Shown in pieces: positions 8,127-16,632 of a stretch of 36,524 nucleotides of DNA (positions within the stretch are counted from its first letter, which is position 1; each line of letters starts with the position of its first letter). The DNA is taken from contig JABDQH010000080.1 in NCBI GenBank assembly GCA_013042375.1, positions 1 through 36,524 on the forward strand, read 5' to 3'. Position numbers and translations under genes: made by a program. Under the pieces are notes generated by a model. It was not told the origin of the DNA. It saw only the letters and a program-made list of their open reading frames with translations, and ran no database searches. This stretch comes from Woeseiaceae bacterium. GTDB lineage: Bacteria > Pseudomonadota > Gammaproteobacteria > Steroidobacterales > Woeseiaceae.

Positions 8127-8898
8127 GGCCGCCCGGTTCGGAGCGTGCCTCCTGTGCGCGTGCCTTGGCCGCTTTCCTGGCTTTGCGTTCGCGCTTTCGT
8201 CGCACGGCGTGCTGTGACTCGAGACCGTCGCCGAAAGCGCACACGCCGATGGAGGCGTAATTGAAGAACACGGTCAACACGACAGCGATCTCCAGTGACT
8301 TGACGCCCGCCGCGATGCCGACACCGATCGATGCCAGGATGAACAGCGTGTCGAAGGTGTCGCTGAGCGCCCGCCGAAAGCGCACTCCGGCAACGATGCC
8401 GGCGAGGCTGAAGGCGAGGGCGAGGCTGTGCTGCACGACCGTGACGATGCCGGCGACGACGGCCGGCAGGACGAGCGTCGTCGTATCGATCGAATGGTCG
8501 TAGATGCTGTCCGTGTGTATGGCCTTGTAGACCCAGGATACGGGCAACATCAGCAACAATGTCGCGGACATCGCGTAGATCAGCGACATGGCTTCGAGCA
8601 TCCACGCCGGGCCGCGTGCCAGCCGTGCCCGCGTGTTTTCGGTAACGATGTCCTCGATGTCCTCGTCGTCGGCGCTCAGGAGCGCCTCTTCGAGATCGTA
8701 GACGCTCGACGAGCCGAAGTCCGCGATTTCGCCCACGCCCCCAAGAGGGAGCTGTTCGGCGAATCCCGGAATCGTTGCGACTGCGATCGCCACGGCGCCA
8801 GCAATAACGGCGTAGTAGGCCGTCACCTTGAACAGCATCTTCACGAGGATCCTGCGGTGGCGGGCCAGGGTCTCGGCGTCTCGTCGTTCTGCGTCCAT
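8110..8898 (-). CDS. DUF4956-like membrane protein
   Basis: The 262-residue protein has several transmembrane helices (about 21-45, 103-125, 143-165, 180-220). The block LVLPAVVAGIVTVVQHSLALAFSLAGIVAGVRFRRALSDTFDTLF, quoted here in part only as LALAFSLAGIVAGVRFR, is the hallmark of the DUF4956 family. The C-terminus is a highly basic tail (RRKRERKARKAAKAR). Function is not known. It is downstream of, and on the same strand as, the DUF47/PiT phosphate genes with a 30-nt gap, which suggests cotranscription and perhaps a link to phosphate metabolism, the latter being inference. Confidence 0.8.
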   Translation of the reverse strand: MDAERRDAETLARHRRILVKMLFKVTAYYAVIAGAVAIAVATIPGFAEQLPLGGVGEIADFGSSSVYDLEEALLSADDEDIEDIVTENTRARLARGPAWMLEAMSLIYAMSATLLLMLPVSWVYKAIHTDSIYDHSIDTTTLVLPAVVAGIVTVVQHSLALAFSLAGIVAGVRFRRALSDTFDTLFILASIGVGIAAGVKSLEIAVVLTVFFNYASIGVCAFGDGLESQHAVRRKRERKARKAAKARAQEARSEPGGPTSGP

Positions 8899-8928
8899 AA
8901 TCGTCTCGCGTGTCAGCGTGCCCGAAGT

Positions 8929-9579
8929 CTAAATAATCGACTTGAGGCTGAGAAGCTCGAGTTCATCCGACGCGTTTTCGACCTGGTCCGAGATATTGCC
9001 GATACGGGTCAGCATTTCCGCTATGTGCAGCTTTTCGGCCAGCTCGAGTTCGGATGCAAATATCGCCGCCGTCAGGGCGCGCTCCCGTTCGTCGATCGCG
9101 GATTCTATTTCGCACACGCGCTTTGCGCTCGTTCGAAGGTCGTCGATCTCTCCTTTGGGCTTGAAAAATGCCGCCAGCGCAACCTGTAATTGACTGTAAC
9201 AGTCAGCGGTCATTTGCAGTATCGGCTCAAATTGCTCCCGGAACTGTGACACTCTGGCAGGACGCCGATAGCTGACGAATCTCATACCACTCTCGACCCG
9301 GTTGGCGATATCGTCGATCTCCGACAACAGCCGATACAGGTCGCCGCGAATCGTAGGCAGATACGCACCCGAGTACAGCAAGCCTCTTATCTCCCTGAGC
9401 AGATCATCGGCTGCGGTTTCCTTTTCGCATACCGTCTGCGCCGCCTCGTCAAGGCCCGCATCCTCACCGGCTGCATAAGCGCTAATCGCGCTTACCATGA
9501 GGGTCACGCTTTCCGCCGTGATGGCGGCGTGCTCGAGCGCGAGCTGCACGACCTTTTTTTCCTTTTTGAATATCTGCAT
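8929..9579 (-). CDS. DUF47 family PhoU-like phosphate-transport regulator
   Basis: The ATG at 9579 (MQIFKKEKKV) is preferred over an in-frame GTG at 9606 that overlaps the upstream stop codon. The roughly 216-residue all-helical protein has paired acidic/basic helices of PhoU-like bundles (ETAADDLLREIRGLLYSG, LYRLLSEIDDIANRVE, ISDQVENASDELE). DUF47 (TIGR00153) genes typically sit next to PiT transporters and are thought to modulate them. Here the gene directly follows the PiT gene with a 19-nt gap, which fits that role. Confidence 0.9.
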   Translation of the reverse strand: MQIFKKEKKVVQLALEHAAITAESVTLMVSAISAYAAGEDAGLDEAAQTVCEKETAADDLLREIRGLLYSGAYLPTIRGDLYRLLSEIDDIANRVESGMRFVSYRRPARVSQFREQFEPILQMTADCYSQLQVALAAFFKPKGEIDDLRTSAKRVCEIESAIDERERALTAAIFASELELAEKLHIAEMLTRIGNISDQVENASDELELLSLKSII

Positions 9580-9598
9580 CGTTACCTGCCCCGGTGTT

Positions 9599-10651
9599 TC
9601 ATCCACCTTTGAAAATCAGTACTTCAAGAACTCTGTAGACGCCGGCCGCAAATATTGCCGCGCACAATGGAGTGACGACCCAGCCTGTGACGATTGTAGC
9701 TACTTTGCGCCCGCTGACGGCGCGCGCGCCTTTCGTGAGTCCTACGCCGATGACGGCACCGACCACCGCCTGAGAGGTCGAGACGGGAATCCCGAGCATC
9801 GAGAAAATATGTACACCGAACGCAGCCGATGACTGGGCGGCGAGGGCGCCCGTATAGTCGAGCGGCGTGATGCTGTGTCCGACGGTCTCCGTTACCCGGC
9901 GACCGAATGTCAATGCGCCCGTTGCCATCGCGACGCCGCCGAGAATCGCAAGCGGTATCGCGTGGGTCGGGTACTTGTTGAGCAAGGGTCCGATGGCGTT
10001 ACCGACGTCGTTGGCGCCCAGCGAGTACGAGACGTAGGCCGATGAAGCAATGACCCCGATACGCAGGAACTTCGACCAGAACAGGGCGCGGGCGCGACGA
10101 AAAATGAGTCCCAGCAGCGTATAGACGAGGAAGGCGAGCAGCAACGCGAGGACAGGACTGATGATCCAGGCCCCGAAGATCTTCATCAGGACAGCCGTCT
10201 TGAAATAGCTCGCCTGGATGCCGACGATGCCGAGTCCGGTTCCGGCGACCCCGCCGACGATGGCCTGCGAGGTCGAGACCGGGACGCTGGAAAACGTGGC
10301 CACGGTTACGAATAGTCCGGCCGACAGCAGCGCAACGAAGATCGCCCGGTCGGGGAGCCGGTTGTCCGGAAAGTACGCCGTGTGTTCCTCGGGCGCCGGC
10401 TCGCCGTTATGTGTCTCGTAGACAGCGGCATCGGTGATGACGATGCCTTTGCCGACGGTCTTCATGACGTGATGGCCCTGCAGGGTACCGCCGAGGATGA
10501 CGAACACTGCCATGATCAGAGCTGCGGTGCGGAACGGCAGCACCCGAGCGCCCACCGTCGTGCCGATGCAATTGGCAGCATCGTTGGCGCCGATGTTCCA
10601 TCCAACGTAGAACGCGGCGCCCAGGAGCGTCAGGGCGATTAGAATCTCCAT
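9599..10651 (-). CDS. PiT-family inorganic phosphate transporter
   Basis: The 350-residue protein has two homologous halves with the PiT signature repeated: GANDAANCIGT (about 22-32) with PVSTSQAIVGG in the first half, and GANDVGNAIGP with PVSTSQAVVGAV in the second. About ten transmembrane helices can be read. PiT carriers take up phosphate, usually as a metal-phosphate complex, with protons or sodium. The gene has its DUF47 partner immediately downstream and lies 80 nt after a tRNA-Arg gene on the same strand. Confidence 0.94.
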   Translation of the reverse strand: MEILIALTLLGAAFYVGWNIGANDAANCIGTTVGARVLPFRTAALIMAVFVILGGTLQGHHVMKTVGKGIVITDAAVYETHNGEPAPEEHTAYFPDNRLPDRAIFVALLSAGLFVTVATFSSVPVSTSQAIVGGVAGTGLGIVGIQASYFKTAVLMKIFGAWIISPVLALLLAFLVYTLLGLIFRRARALFWSKFLRIGVIASSAYVSYSLGANDVGNAIGPLLNKYPTHAIPLAILGGVAMATGALTFGRRVTETVGHSITPLDYTGALAAQSSAAFGVHIFSMLGIPVSTSQAVVGAVIGVGLTKGARAVSGRKVATIVTGWVVTPLCAAIFAAGVYRVLEVLIFKGG

Positions 10652-10731
10652 GGCCGCGGTCGAGCATGGCAGGTCTGCGTGGTTGTGCCAATAGGCAGTT
10701 GCCTGCGGCGGAGTTGGCCTCGGATCGAACT

Positions 10732-10808
10732 TGGCGTCCCCGAGAGGATTCGAACCTCTGACCCTCAGATTAGGAATCTGATGCTCTATCCGACTGAGCT
10801 ACGGGGAC
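10732..10808 (-). tRNA. tRNA-Arg(CCU)
   Basis: 77 nt including encoded CCA (10732-10734). The acceptor arm GTCCCCG pairs with CGGGGAC. The D-loop AGCTCAGTCGGATAGAGC, anticodon loop TTCCTAA (CCU; plus-strand 10772-10774) and T-loop GTTCGAATC are all standard. It decodes AGG. No T-run terminator is evident before the PiT gene 80 nt downstream, so read-through into PiT is possible. Confidence 0.96.
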
Positions 10809-10843
10809 GTCGCGCGGATTCTAGCAGAGTCCGCGTATGACTA

Positions 10844-10849
10844 TATAAT
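10844..10849 (+). promoter_or_regulatory. Consensus -10 box (TATAAT) for the dienelactone hydrolase gene
   Basis: A perfect TATAAT sits 24 nt before the ATG at 10873, followed by a GAGGAG ribosome-binding site. The -35 element is weak. The same AT-rich patch lies upstream of the divergent tRNA-Arg gene, for which ATTCTA (minus-strand TAGAAT, 10818-10823) is a possible -10. Confidence 0.5.
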
Positions 10850-10872
10850 GCGCGCAGCTTGAGGAGACATCT

Positions 10873-11592
10873 ATGAGTTTGCAACATCGCCTTGTGGAAT
10901 ATAGTGATGGCGACACGGTTCTCGAGGGCCGTCTCGCCTGGGATGACAGCGTAGCGGGTCCGCGCCCCGGCGTTCTGGTAGCGCACGCCTGGGGAGGCCG
11001 GAGCGAGTTCGAGGATGGCAAAGCCGATGCGCTCGCCGGCCTGGGTTACGCCGCATTGGCGCTCGACCTGTATGGCAAGGGTGTCCGTGGTAGCGGCCCG
11101 GACGAGAACGCCGCTTTGATGCAGCCGTTTCTCGACGATCGCGGCATGCTGCAGCGACGCATGCTCGTGTCGCTGGCGACGTTGCGCGAGCAGCCTGAGA
11201 TCGATGCGGCACGCGTCGCCGCCATCGGTTTCTGTTTTGGCGGGCTGTGCGTACTCGATATAGCCCGAACCGGCGAGGATGTGGCCGGCGTGGTCAGCTT
11301 CCATGGCCTGTTTGCGGCGCCCGGCAATACCGACGGTAATACGATCCGGGCACGCGTGTTGGCACTGCATGGCTGGGACGATCCGATGGGGCCGCCCGAG
11401 AGTGTGCAAGGGCTCGCAGCCGAGTTGTCGTCGATGGGCGCGGACTGGCAGCTGCACGCCTACGGCAACACCATGCACGCGTTCACAAATCCGGCCGCGA
11501 ACGATAAGAACATGGGAACGGTCTACAATGCGTCAGCAGACCGTCGCTCGTGGCGGGCGATGCAGATTTTTCTCGGCGAGCTTTTCGGTTAA
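10873..11592 (+). CDS. Dienelactone hydrolase family protein
   Basis: The 239-residue alpha/beta hydrolase has a cysteine nucleophile in GFCFGG (C121), an acid in GWDDP (D169/D170) and the histidine in TMHAFTNP (H202), the Cys-Asp-His triad of dienelactone hydrolases. The early strand PGVLVAHAWGG provides the oxyanion region. The genuine substrate is probably not a chlorocatechol product, because no ring-cleavage genes are nearby; many such proteins are general ester or lactone hydrolases. A good GAGGAG ribosome-binding site precedes the ATG. The M28 peptidase gene follows after 21 nt, suggesting an operon. Confidence 0.92.
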   Translation: MSLQHRLVEYSDGDTVLEGRLAWDDSVAGPRPGVLVAHAWGGRSEFEDGKADALAGLGYAALALDLYGKGVRGSGPDENAALMQPFLDDRGMLQRRMLVSLATLREQPEIDAARVAAIGFCFGGLCVLDIARTGEDVAGVVSFHGLFAAPGNTDGNTIRARVLALHGWDDPMGPPESVQGLAAELSSMGADWQLHAYGNTMHAFTNPAANDKNMGTVYNASADRRSWRAMQIFLGELFG

Positions 11593-11613
11593 GGAATCAC
11601 AGGGAGTTTTTTT

Positions 11614-13335
11614 GTGAAGAGAGTGTTTTCGATTGCGTTATTGTTGGGCCTGGCCGCCTGCACGGCGGACGAGGAAGCGCAGGAAACGGCGGCCGAAGAG
11701 CTTGCGGCGAGTGCATCGCCAGCGGCTGTCTCTGTTGCCGGCGGCAATCCCGCCGCGGAGACAGCGTCGGGACAAATTACTGACGCGTACATGCGCGAAA
11801 TTGTCGTCGAGATCAGCGACGATCGCTACGAAGGGCGCGGACCGGGCACGCCCGGCGACGAGATGGCCCGCGCGTGGCTCATCGAGCGCATGGCGGAGCT
11901 CGAACTGGAACCGGGCGGCGCGAACGGCAGCTGGGAACAGGCTTTCGACCTCGTCGGCGTGAACGCCTCACAGCCCACGTCGTGGACCTTCGAGGGCCAC
12001 GGGCAGTCGAAAACCCTGCGGCAGTGGGATGAGTTCATCGTCAGCAGCGGCGTGCAGGAACCGCGCGCGGTGATCGACACTGCGGAGCTCGTGTTCGTCG
12101 GTTACGGCATGCAGGCACCCGAATACGACTGGGACGACTTCAAGGGGGCCGATCTGACGGGCAAAGTATTGCTCATCATGAACAACGATCCCGACTGGGA
12201 TCCTGAGCTGTTCGCCGGCGAAACACGCCTGTGGTACGGCCGCTGGGATTACAAGTACCTGAGCGCGGCGCGCCAGGGTGCGGCGGGCGCGATCATCATC
12301 CACACGTCACCGTCGGCCGGGTATCCGTTCCAGGTCGTGCAGACGTCGTGGACCGGTGTCCAGTTCGAGCTGCCGGCCGGCGATGAGCCGCGTACGCAAA
12401 TGAACGGCTGGGTGACCGAAGACACGGCGCGCGAACTCGTGGCGATGGCCGGTCACGATCTCGACGAGCTCCGCGAACGAGCGTACAACCGCGATTTCGA
12501 GCCGGTTCCGCTTGGCATCACGACCTCGCTCGAGATGGATGTCGAGATTACCCGTGTGCAGTCGGCCAACGTGCTTGGTCTTATTCCCGGCAGCGATCCC
12601 GAACTGCGAGACGAAGTCGTCGTCTATACGGCGCATCACGACCACCTCGGCACCGGCACGCCGAACGAGGATGGCGATGCGATCTACAACGGCGCCATGG
12701 ATAACGCCACCGGTGTTGCGCAGGTCATGGCGATCGCGAGGGCCATAAAGGCGCTGCCCGAGGCACCGCGGCGCTCGGTGCTGGTGAATCTCGTCGGTGC
12801 GGAAGAGCAGGGTCTCTTGGGTTCCGAGTATTACGCGGCCAACCCGACCTTCGCGCCGGGGAAGATCGCGGCCAACCTGAACTACGATGGCGGCAACATC
12901 TGGGGGCACACGCACGACGTCACGTTCATCGGCCTCGGCAAATCGACCATCGACGAGATCGCGACGCTCATCGCCGAGGAGCAGGGACGCGTCGTCAAAC
13001 CCGACCAGTTTGCAGACAAGGGCTACTTCTACCGCTCGGACCAGTTCAGTTTCGCCAAGATCGGCGTTCCGGCCATGTATCTCGATACCGGCACCGATTT
13101 TGTCGATCGGCCGCCCGAGTGGGGACGCGAGCAGCAGAATCACTACACCGAGGTGAACTACCATCAGCCGACCGACGAGTATGACCCTGCCTGGAACTTT
13201 GACGGCATGGTCGACGATGCGTTGCTCGGCTATTGGACGGGTCTTGCCATCGCCAACGCCGACGAGATGCCGACATGGGTGCCCGGCGATGAGTTCGAGG
13301 CGGCTCGCATCGAGGCGCTGAGGCTGCAGGAGTAA
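11614..13335 (+). CDS. M28-family zinc peptidase lipoprotein with PA domain
   Basis: GTG start with AGGGAG upstream. Residues 1-16 are a lipoprotein signal with lipobox LAAC (Cys16). A PA-like insert spans roughly 150-310 (ELVFVGYGMQAPEYDWDDFKG, GAAGAIIIHTSPSAGYP). The catalytic domain has the M28 ligands: H341 in AHHDHLG, D363 in MDNATG, E397/E398 in GAEEQGLLGS, D425 in NYDGGN and H517 in YHQPTDEY. The expected reaction is aminopeptidase-type removal of N-terminal residues outside the cytoplasm; residue specificity is not predictable. The gene ends only 11 bp from the convergent diguanylate cyclase gene. Confidence 0.94.
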   Translation: MKRVFSIALLLGLAACTADEEAQETAAEELAASASPAAVSVAGGNPAAETASGQITDAYMREIVVEISDDRYEGRGPGTPGDEMARAWLIERMAELELEPGGANGSWEQAFDLVGVNASQPTSWTFEGHGQSKTLRQWDEFIVSSGVQEPRAVIDTAELVFVGYGMQAPEYDWDDFKGADLTGKVLLIMNNDPDWDPELFAGETRLWYGRWDYKYLSAARQGAAGAIIIHTSPSAGYPFQVVQTSWTGVQFELPAGDEPRTQMNGWVTEDTARELVAMAGHDLDELRERAYNRDFEPVPLGITTSLEMDVEITRVQSANVLGLIPGSDPELRDEVVVYTAHHDHLGTGTPNEDGDAIYNGAMDNATGVAQVMAIARAIKALPEAPRRSVLVNLVGAEEQGLLGSEYYAANPTFAPGKIAANLNYDGGNIWGHTHDVTFIGLGKSTIDEIATLIAEEQGRVVKPDQFADKGYFYRSDQFSFAKIGVPAMYLDTGTDFVDRPPEWGREQQNHYTEVNYHQPTDEYDPAWNFDGMVDDALLGYWTGLAIANADEMPTWVPGDEFEAARIEALRLQE

Positions 13336-13346
13336 TAGCCGGGCGT

Positions 13347-14366
13347 TCAGGCCGCCAGGCTGATCGCGTTGCAGCCCATTTCCTTGGCGCGATGCATGGC
13401 TTGGTCGGCCCGCCGTAGCCACTCCTCGGCAGTCTCACGGTCGCGCAGTTCGGCAACGCCGAGCGAGATCGTGACGCCGGGGTCGCGGACCAGCTCGTTG
13501 GCGTCGACGAGTGTGCGCAGTTGCTCGGCAAGATGCGCTGCGTGGTTCAGGTCCGCGCCTTCGAGCAATACGACGAACTCCTCGCCATCGATACGGTAGA
13601 GACTGTCGGTGACCCGGATGCGGAGGTTTACGATTTCGGTAATCGCCCTGAGGAGCTGGTCGCCGACGGCATGCCCGTGAACGTCATTGATCTTCTTGAG
13701 GTGATCAATGTCGAGGAGCACGATCGAGGACGGCGCATACGTGCGGTCGAAGTGGTTCACGACGTCTTCGAGCTTGTCCTCGAGGCCGCGGCGATTGCCC
13801 GCTCCGGTCAACGGGTCCCGGATCGCGAGGTTCACGAGACGCTGGTGCTGACGGTACGTGACGACCGAGAAACCGTATGCGAAAGCGCAGGCGATGAGTA
13901 CGGTGATGGCGAGTGTCGCGAGTTCGCTCGCACTGTGCGTCGAGGTCAGCTCGGGTAGCAGCGCGAGTATCGTGACAATGACGCACACAATCGCTTCGCG
14001 CGGTCGCAACAGGTAGAAGAGGGCGACCATCGCGGGAAAGGTCCAGTACACCTGCTGTGGCCCGATCAGGTAGACGGTTGACAGCACGCCGACAATGCAC
14101 AGGAGCGCAACGGCGATACCGGCGCCGCGAGCGTTGTGGGTACGATAGACATACGTTCCCAACGACAGGAAACCGGCAATGATGACGGTATCGATGGCGG
14201 CGGCCGTCCAGGCCTCCTGCAAGAAGCGCAGCACCGCGAACGGGAGGATGCCGAGCGCGCCGGCAGCGCTCAGGATGATCGGTATATAGGAATCAAAAGA
14301 AGCGCGGCTGCTGTCATTGCGGACAATGTATCGCCAGGCGTCCATGCCGGATTGGAACTTCCTCAT
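13347..14366 (-). CDS. Membrane-bound diguanylate cyclase (GGDEF domain, DGEEF variant)
   Basis: The N-terminal 170 residues contain about six membrane helices. Residues 180-339 form a GGDEF domain: DPLTGAGNRR (184-193), LDIDHLKKINDVHGH (metal-binding D near 219-221), DGEEF at 260-264 and a final GCNAI segment. The signature deviates from GG(D/E)EF at its first glycine (Asp260), which may lower activity. RVTD at 251-254 is the product-inhibition I-site at its normal spacing of five residues before the signature, so feedback control by c-di-GMP is expected. The N-terminal membrane sensor type is not recognised. Confidence 0.9.
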   Translation of the reverse strand: MRKFQSGMDAWRYIVRNDSSRASFDSYIPIILSAAGALGILPFAVLRFLQEAWTAAAIDTVIIAGFLSLGTYVYRTHNARGAGIAVALLCIVGVLSTVYLIGPQQVYWTFPAMVALFYLLRPREAIVCVIVTILALLPELTSTHSASELATLAITVLIACAFAYGFSVVTYRQHQRLVNLAIRDPLTGAGNRRGLEDKLEDVVNHFDRTYAPSSIVLLDIDHLKKINDVHGHAVGDQLLRAITEIVNLRIRVTDSLYRIDGEEFVVLLEGADLNHAAHLAEQLRTLVDANELVRDPGVTISLGVAELRDRETAEEWLRRADQAMHRAKEMGCNAISLAA

Positions 14367-14380
14367 GGCGCCTCACGTAG

Positions 14381-16360
14381 TCAGGATCGCTGCAAACGGC
14401 CGAGCGAATCAGCGCCCTTCTCGTCGCCATCATCGTCGTCCGTATTCCCGTCGCGCTCGGAGGCCGGTTTCGCGTCACCGTCGCGTCGGCTTGCCGCCGC
14501 GCGCTGGTTGGCGTTGAGGGCGCGCACGGTCTTGAGTCGCTCGTACGCGGCCGTATCCAGACCCGAGGGCTTGGATTGGGGCGCTTCGGGGACACCCGTG
14601 GCCGTATCGGTGGCGAAGCTCTGAACCGGCGCCTCATCTTCCGGCCGCGCGGTGGCATCTTCGATCGTTTGAAGCTCTGCTTCGTCCTCGTCGTGGCCTG
14701 CTTCTTCTGCGGCGAACTGCTCAGCGAACACATTGACATTATCGCCGAAAAGGCGTTCTGCGAGCGTGTCGCCGATATCGGTGATTGTGTCGGCTGCGGC
14801 GATTTGGGCCGAGATGCGTTCGAGTTGCTCCTCGACGGTTTCTGATCTTCGCGGCCGACGGCCCGGTTCGGTTGCGTCGGCGTCAGGGGCTACTGTGGCT
14901 GTTTCCTTCGCGGGCGCAGCCTCGACAGGATCGGGTTTGTCGCTCGACTCGTGGGGCGCTTCCTGTTCGATCGCATGGTCGAGAGTGATGTCAGGCATCT
15001 CTTCGACGCCGCTCGCATCGGATTTATCGCGGGCAACCGCTGCGGGCATGTTGACGGTCGGGGATTCCGTCACGTCTCTGTGTGCGAGCGCCATGGCTTT
15101 TTCCAGCGCTTCGAGGTCGGGTCTCATCTCTGCCAGCGTCGGCTCCCGCTCCCATTCAGGAACTTCCTCGGGCGTGAATTCGGCGACGGCGACATCTTCG
15201 GACCTGGCTTCGGCGACGGGGACCGATTCTGGACCGGGCTCCGGTTCGGACTCCGGTTCGGGCTCCGGTTCGGGCTCCGGTTCGGGCTCCGGCTCGGGAA
15301 CCGGTTCGGGCGCGGGTACGTCCTGCGCAGCGGTTTCATTGGCAGCGCCTTGTGCACGATTGCCCGCAATGTCCTGAGCAATTTCGATGATCGTCTCGGG
15401 ACTGGCATCGAAGCTCGATACGGGAACGGGTTCCGCCGCTTCGGGCTCCGGCACCTGCGGTTTCTCGAGCTCGGTTCGGGTGTTCTCTTGCGGCTTCGCG
15501 GGACCGTCAACCGGTGCAGGCGCAGCTGGCTCGGCCCTGGCAGGCAGACGTGCCTCGAGCCCGAATTCAGCCTTGGCCACGGCGGCTACGGCTGTCGCCG
15601 ACACGGGATTTTCCCCTGCGGCGGCGGCGGTGGTCATGACGGCTTCGAGAATGCTGTTGGCAACTCGCGGGATGCCGCCGCTCAAGGCATGAACAAGGAG
15701 TGCCGCCCGCTTGTCGAAACTCGCATCGAAGTCGCCGCCGGCCTGCCGGAACCGGTGCAGGAGGTAGCCGCGCATTTCAGCTTCGCTCAGCGGCTTGATC
15801 TCGCGCCGATCGCGCACGCGCTGCGTGAGGCGAGCGAGCTGTGCGTCGGCGAGAAATTCGCCGAGCCGCTCGTCGCCCATGAGTACAATGGCTGCGCCAC
15901 CTGATTCACCGGCGTCGGACGCAGTCAACGCTTCGAGTTCGGCTATCGTCTCGGCACCGCAATGCGACGCATCCTCGATGACGACGACGAGTTGCACATT
16001 GTCGGCCTCGAGCTGGGCAAGCGCGGCACGCAGAACGGAAAACTGGCGTATGGTTCCGCTCGGTACGTCCTCGACACCGAGTTGTTCGAGCAGGAACTCG
16101 AGCACGTCGGCTCCCTTGAGGCGAATCCGTCCGATTCGTACCACGCGGAAGGAGTCGCCGAGGGCATCAAGTGCCTTCGACACGAGCGTGGACTTGCCCG
16201 ATCCGGTCGGTCCGGACATCGCTACGACGGCGTCGCGCGATCGAAGCGCCTTCTTGATTCCGGCCATCGTCTCGACCGTTTGTGGCCCGACGAAGACGTC
16301 GCTGCCAGCGGAATCAGCCGGAAACAGGCGCTTGCTCAGTCCGAAATGTCGTTCGTACAT
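14381..16360 (-). CDS. ExeA-like AAA ATPase with long acidic Pro-Glu repeat tail
   Basis: The ATG at 16360 (MYERHFGLSKRLFP) is chosen because ExeA-type ATPases start with M-Y-x-x-F/H-F-G-L; an upstream in-frame ATG at 16447 would add 29 unconserved residues. Walker A GPTGSGKST is at 50-58 and Walker B VVVIED at 125-130, with sensor/arginine regions in LTQRVRDRREIKPLSEAEM and a GGIPRVAN motif near 228-235. After residue 270 the protein is low-complexity and acidic, with a PEPEPE run at about 350-378 and coiled-coil-like stretches later. ExeA-type ATPases help type II secretin or pilus assembly and often bind peptidoglycan. No secretion genes are next to it, and no peptidoglycan-binding domain is evident. 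Confidence 0.85.
   Translation of the reverse strand: MYERHFGLSKRLFPADSAGSDVFVGPQTVETMAGIKKALRSRDAVVAMSGPTGSGKSTLVSKALDALGDSFRVVRIGRIRLKGADVLEFLLEQLGVEDVPSGTIRQFSVLRAALAQLEADNVQLVVVIEDASHCGAETIAELEALTASDAGESGGAAIVLMGDERLGEFLADAQLARLTQRVRDRREIKPLSEAEMRGYLLHRFRQAGGDFDASFDKRAALLVHALSGGIPRVANSILEAVMTTAAAAGENPVSATAVAAVAKAEFGLEARLPARAEPAAPAPVDGPAKPQENTRTELEKPQVPEPEAAEPVPVSSFDASPETIIEIAQDIAGNRAQGAANETAAQDVPAPEPVPEPEPEPEPEPEPEPESEPEPGPESVPVAEARSEDVAVAEFTPEEVPEWEREPTLAEMRPDLEALEKAMALAHRDVTESPTVNMPAAVARDKSDASGVEEMPDITLDHAIEQEAPHESSDKPDPVEAAPAKETATVAPDADATEPGRRPRRSETVEEQLERISAQIAAADTITDIGDTLAERLFGDNVNVFAEQFAAEEAGHDEDEAELQTIEDATARPEDEAPVQSFATDTATGVPEAPQSKPSGLDTAAYERLKTVRALNANQRAAASRRDGDAKPASERDGNTDDDDGDEKGADSLGRLQRS
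15239..15298 (-). repeat. Five tandem 12-bp repeats encoding the Pro-Glu run
   Basis: Five consecutive 12-bp units of the form CTCCGGTTCGGG (plus-strand reading) with only single-base changes. They encode alternating Pro-Glu in the tail of the ExeA-like ATPase. Further degenerate units flank both sides. Copy number is likely to vary by slippage between strains, always in frame because the unit is 12 bp. Confidence 0.85.
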
Positions 16361-16515
16361 AACCGTCCGATGGGCAGCTGGCGGCCGCAGCCCGTGACCG
16401 CGGCCCTTGCAGATACCCAGTTTGGCGGTCCTCCCTTGTGATTTCATGGAGTTATGTCACAGAATACGGACTTCGTTGGGTGCGACACGCGAACCGCGAG
16501 GAACACGGCGAAGGG

Positions 16516-16632
16516 ATGCATAAGTTACTAATAATACTAATAATTGTCGGAATCCTGGCGGTCCCTTTCGTCGTTATTTCGTCGCTGTCGATGATGCGCC
16601 AGGCGCCGGAGCGCAAGGAACGCATCGTATGA
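16516..16632 (+). CDS. 38-residue single-helix membrane peptide upstream of rarD
   Basis: The peptide begins MHKLLIILIIVGILAVPFVV and ends with a basic/acidic tail, so it is a one-helix membrane peptide. Its stop overlaps the rarD ATG by 4 nt (ATGA), which supports real translation and coupling. Codons 4-10 (16525-16545) are TTA, CTA, ATA, ATA, CTA, ATA, ATT, a run of codons that are rare in this GC-rich genome. An AAGGG is too close to the ATG for ideal ribosome binding; GAGGAA lies about 13 nt upstream. I do not know a named family. Confidence 0.6.
   Translation: MHKLLIILIIVGILAVPFVVISSLSMMRQAPERKERIV

Noticed and set aside
10687..10700. AGGCA-AC-TGCCT inverted repeat between tRNA-Arg and PiT, considered as a terminator.
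   Set aside because: Only five pairs with a 2-nt loop and no T-run on the minus strand, so it is unlikely to stop transcription.
12307..13422. Long minus-strand frame opposite the M28 peptidase.
   Set aside because: The plus strand carries all five metal-ligand motifs of M28; the minus frame has no recognisable domain.
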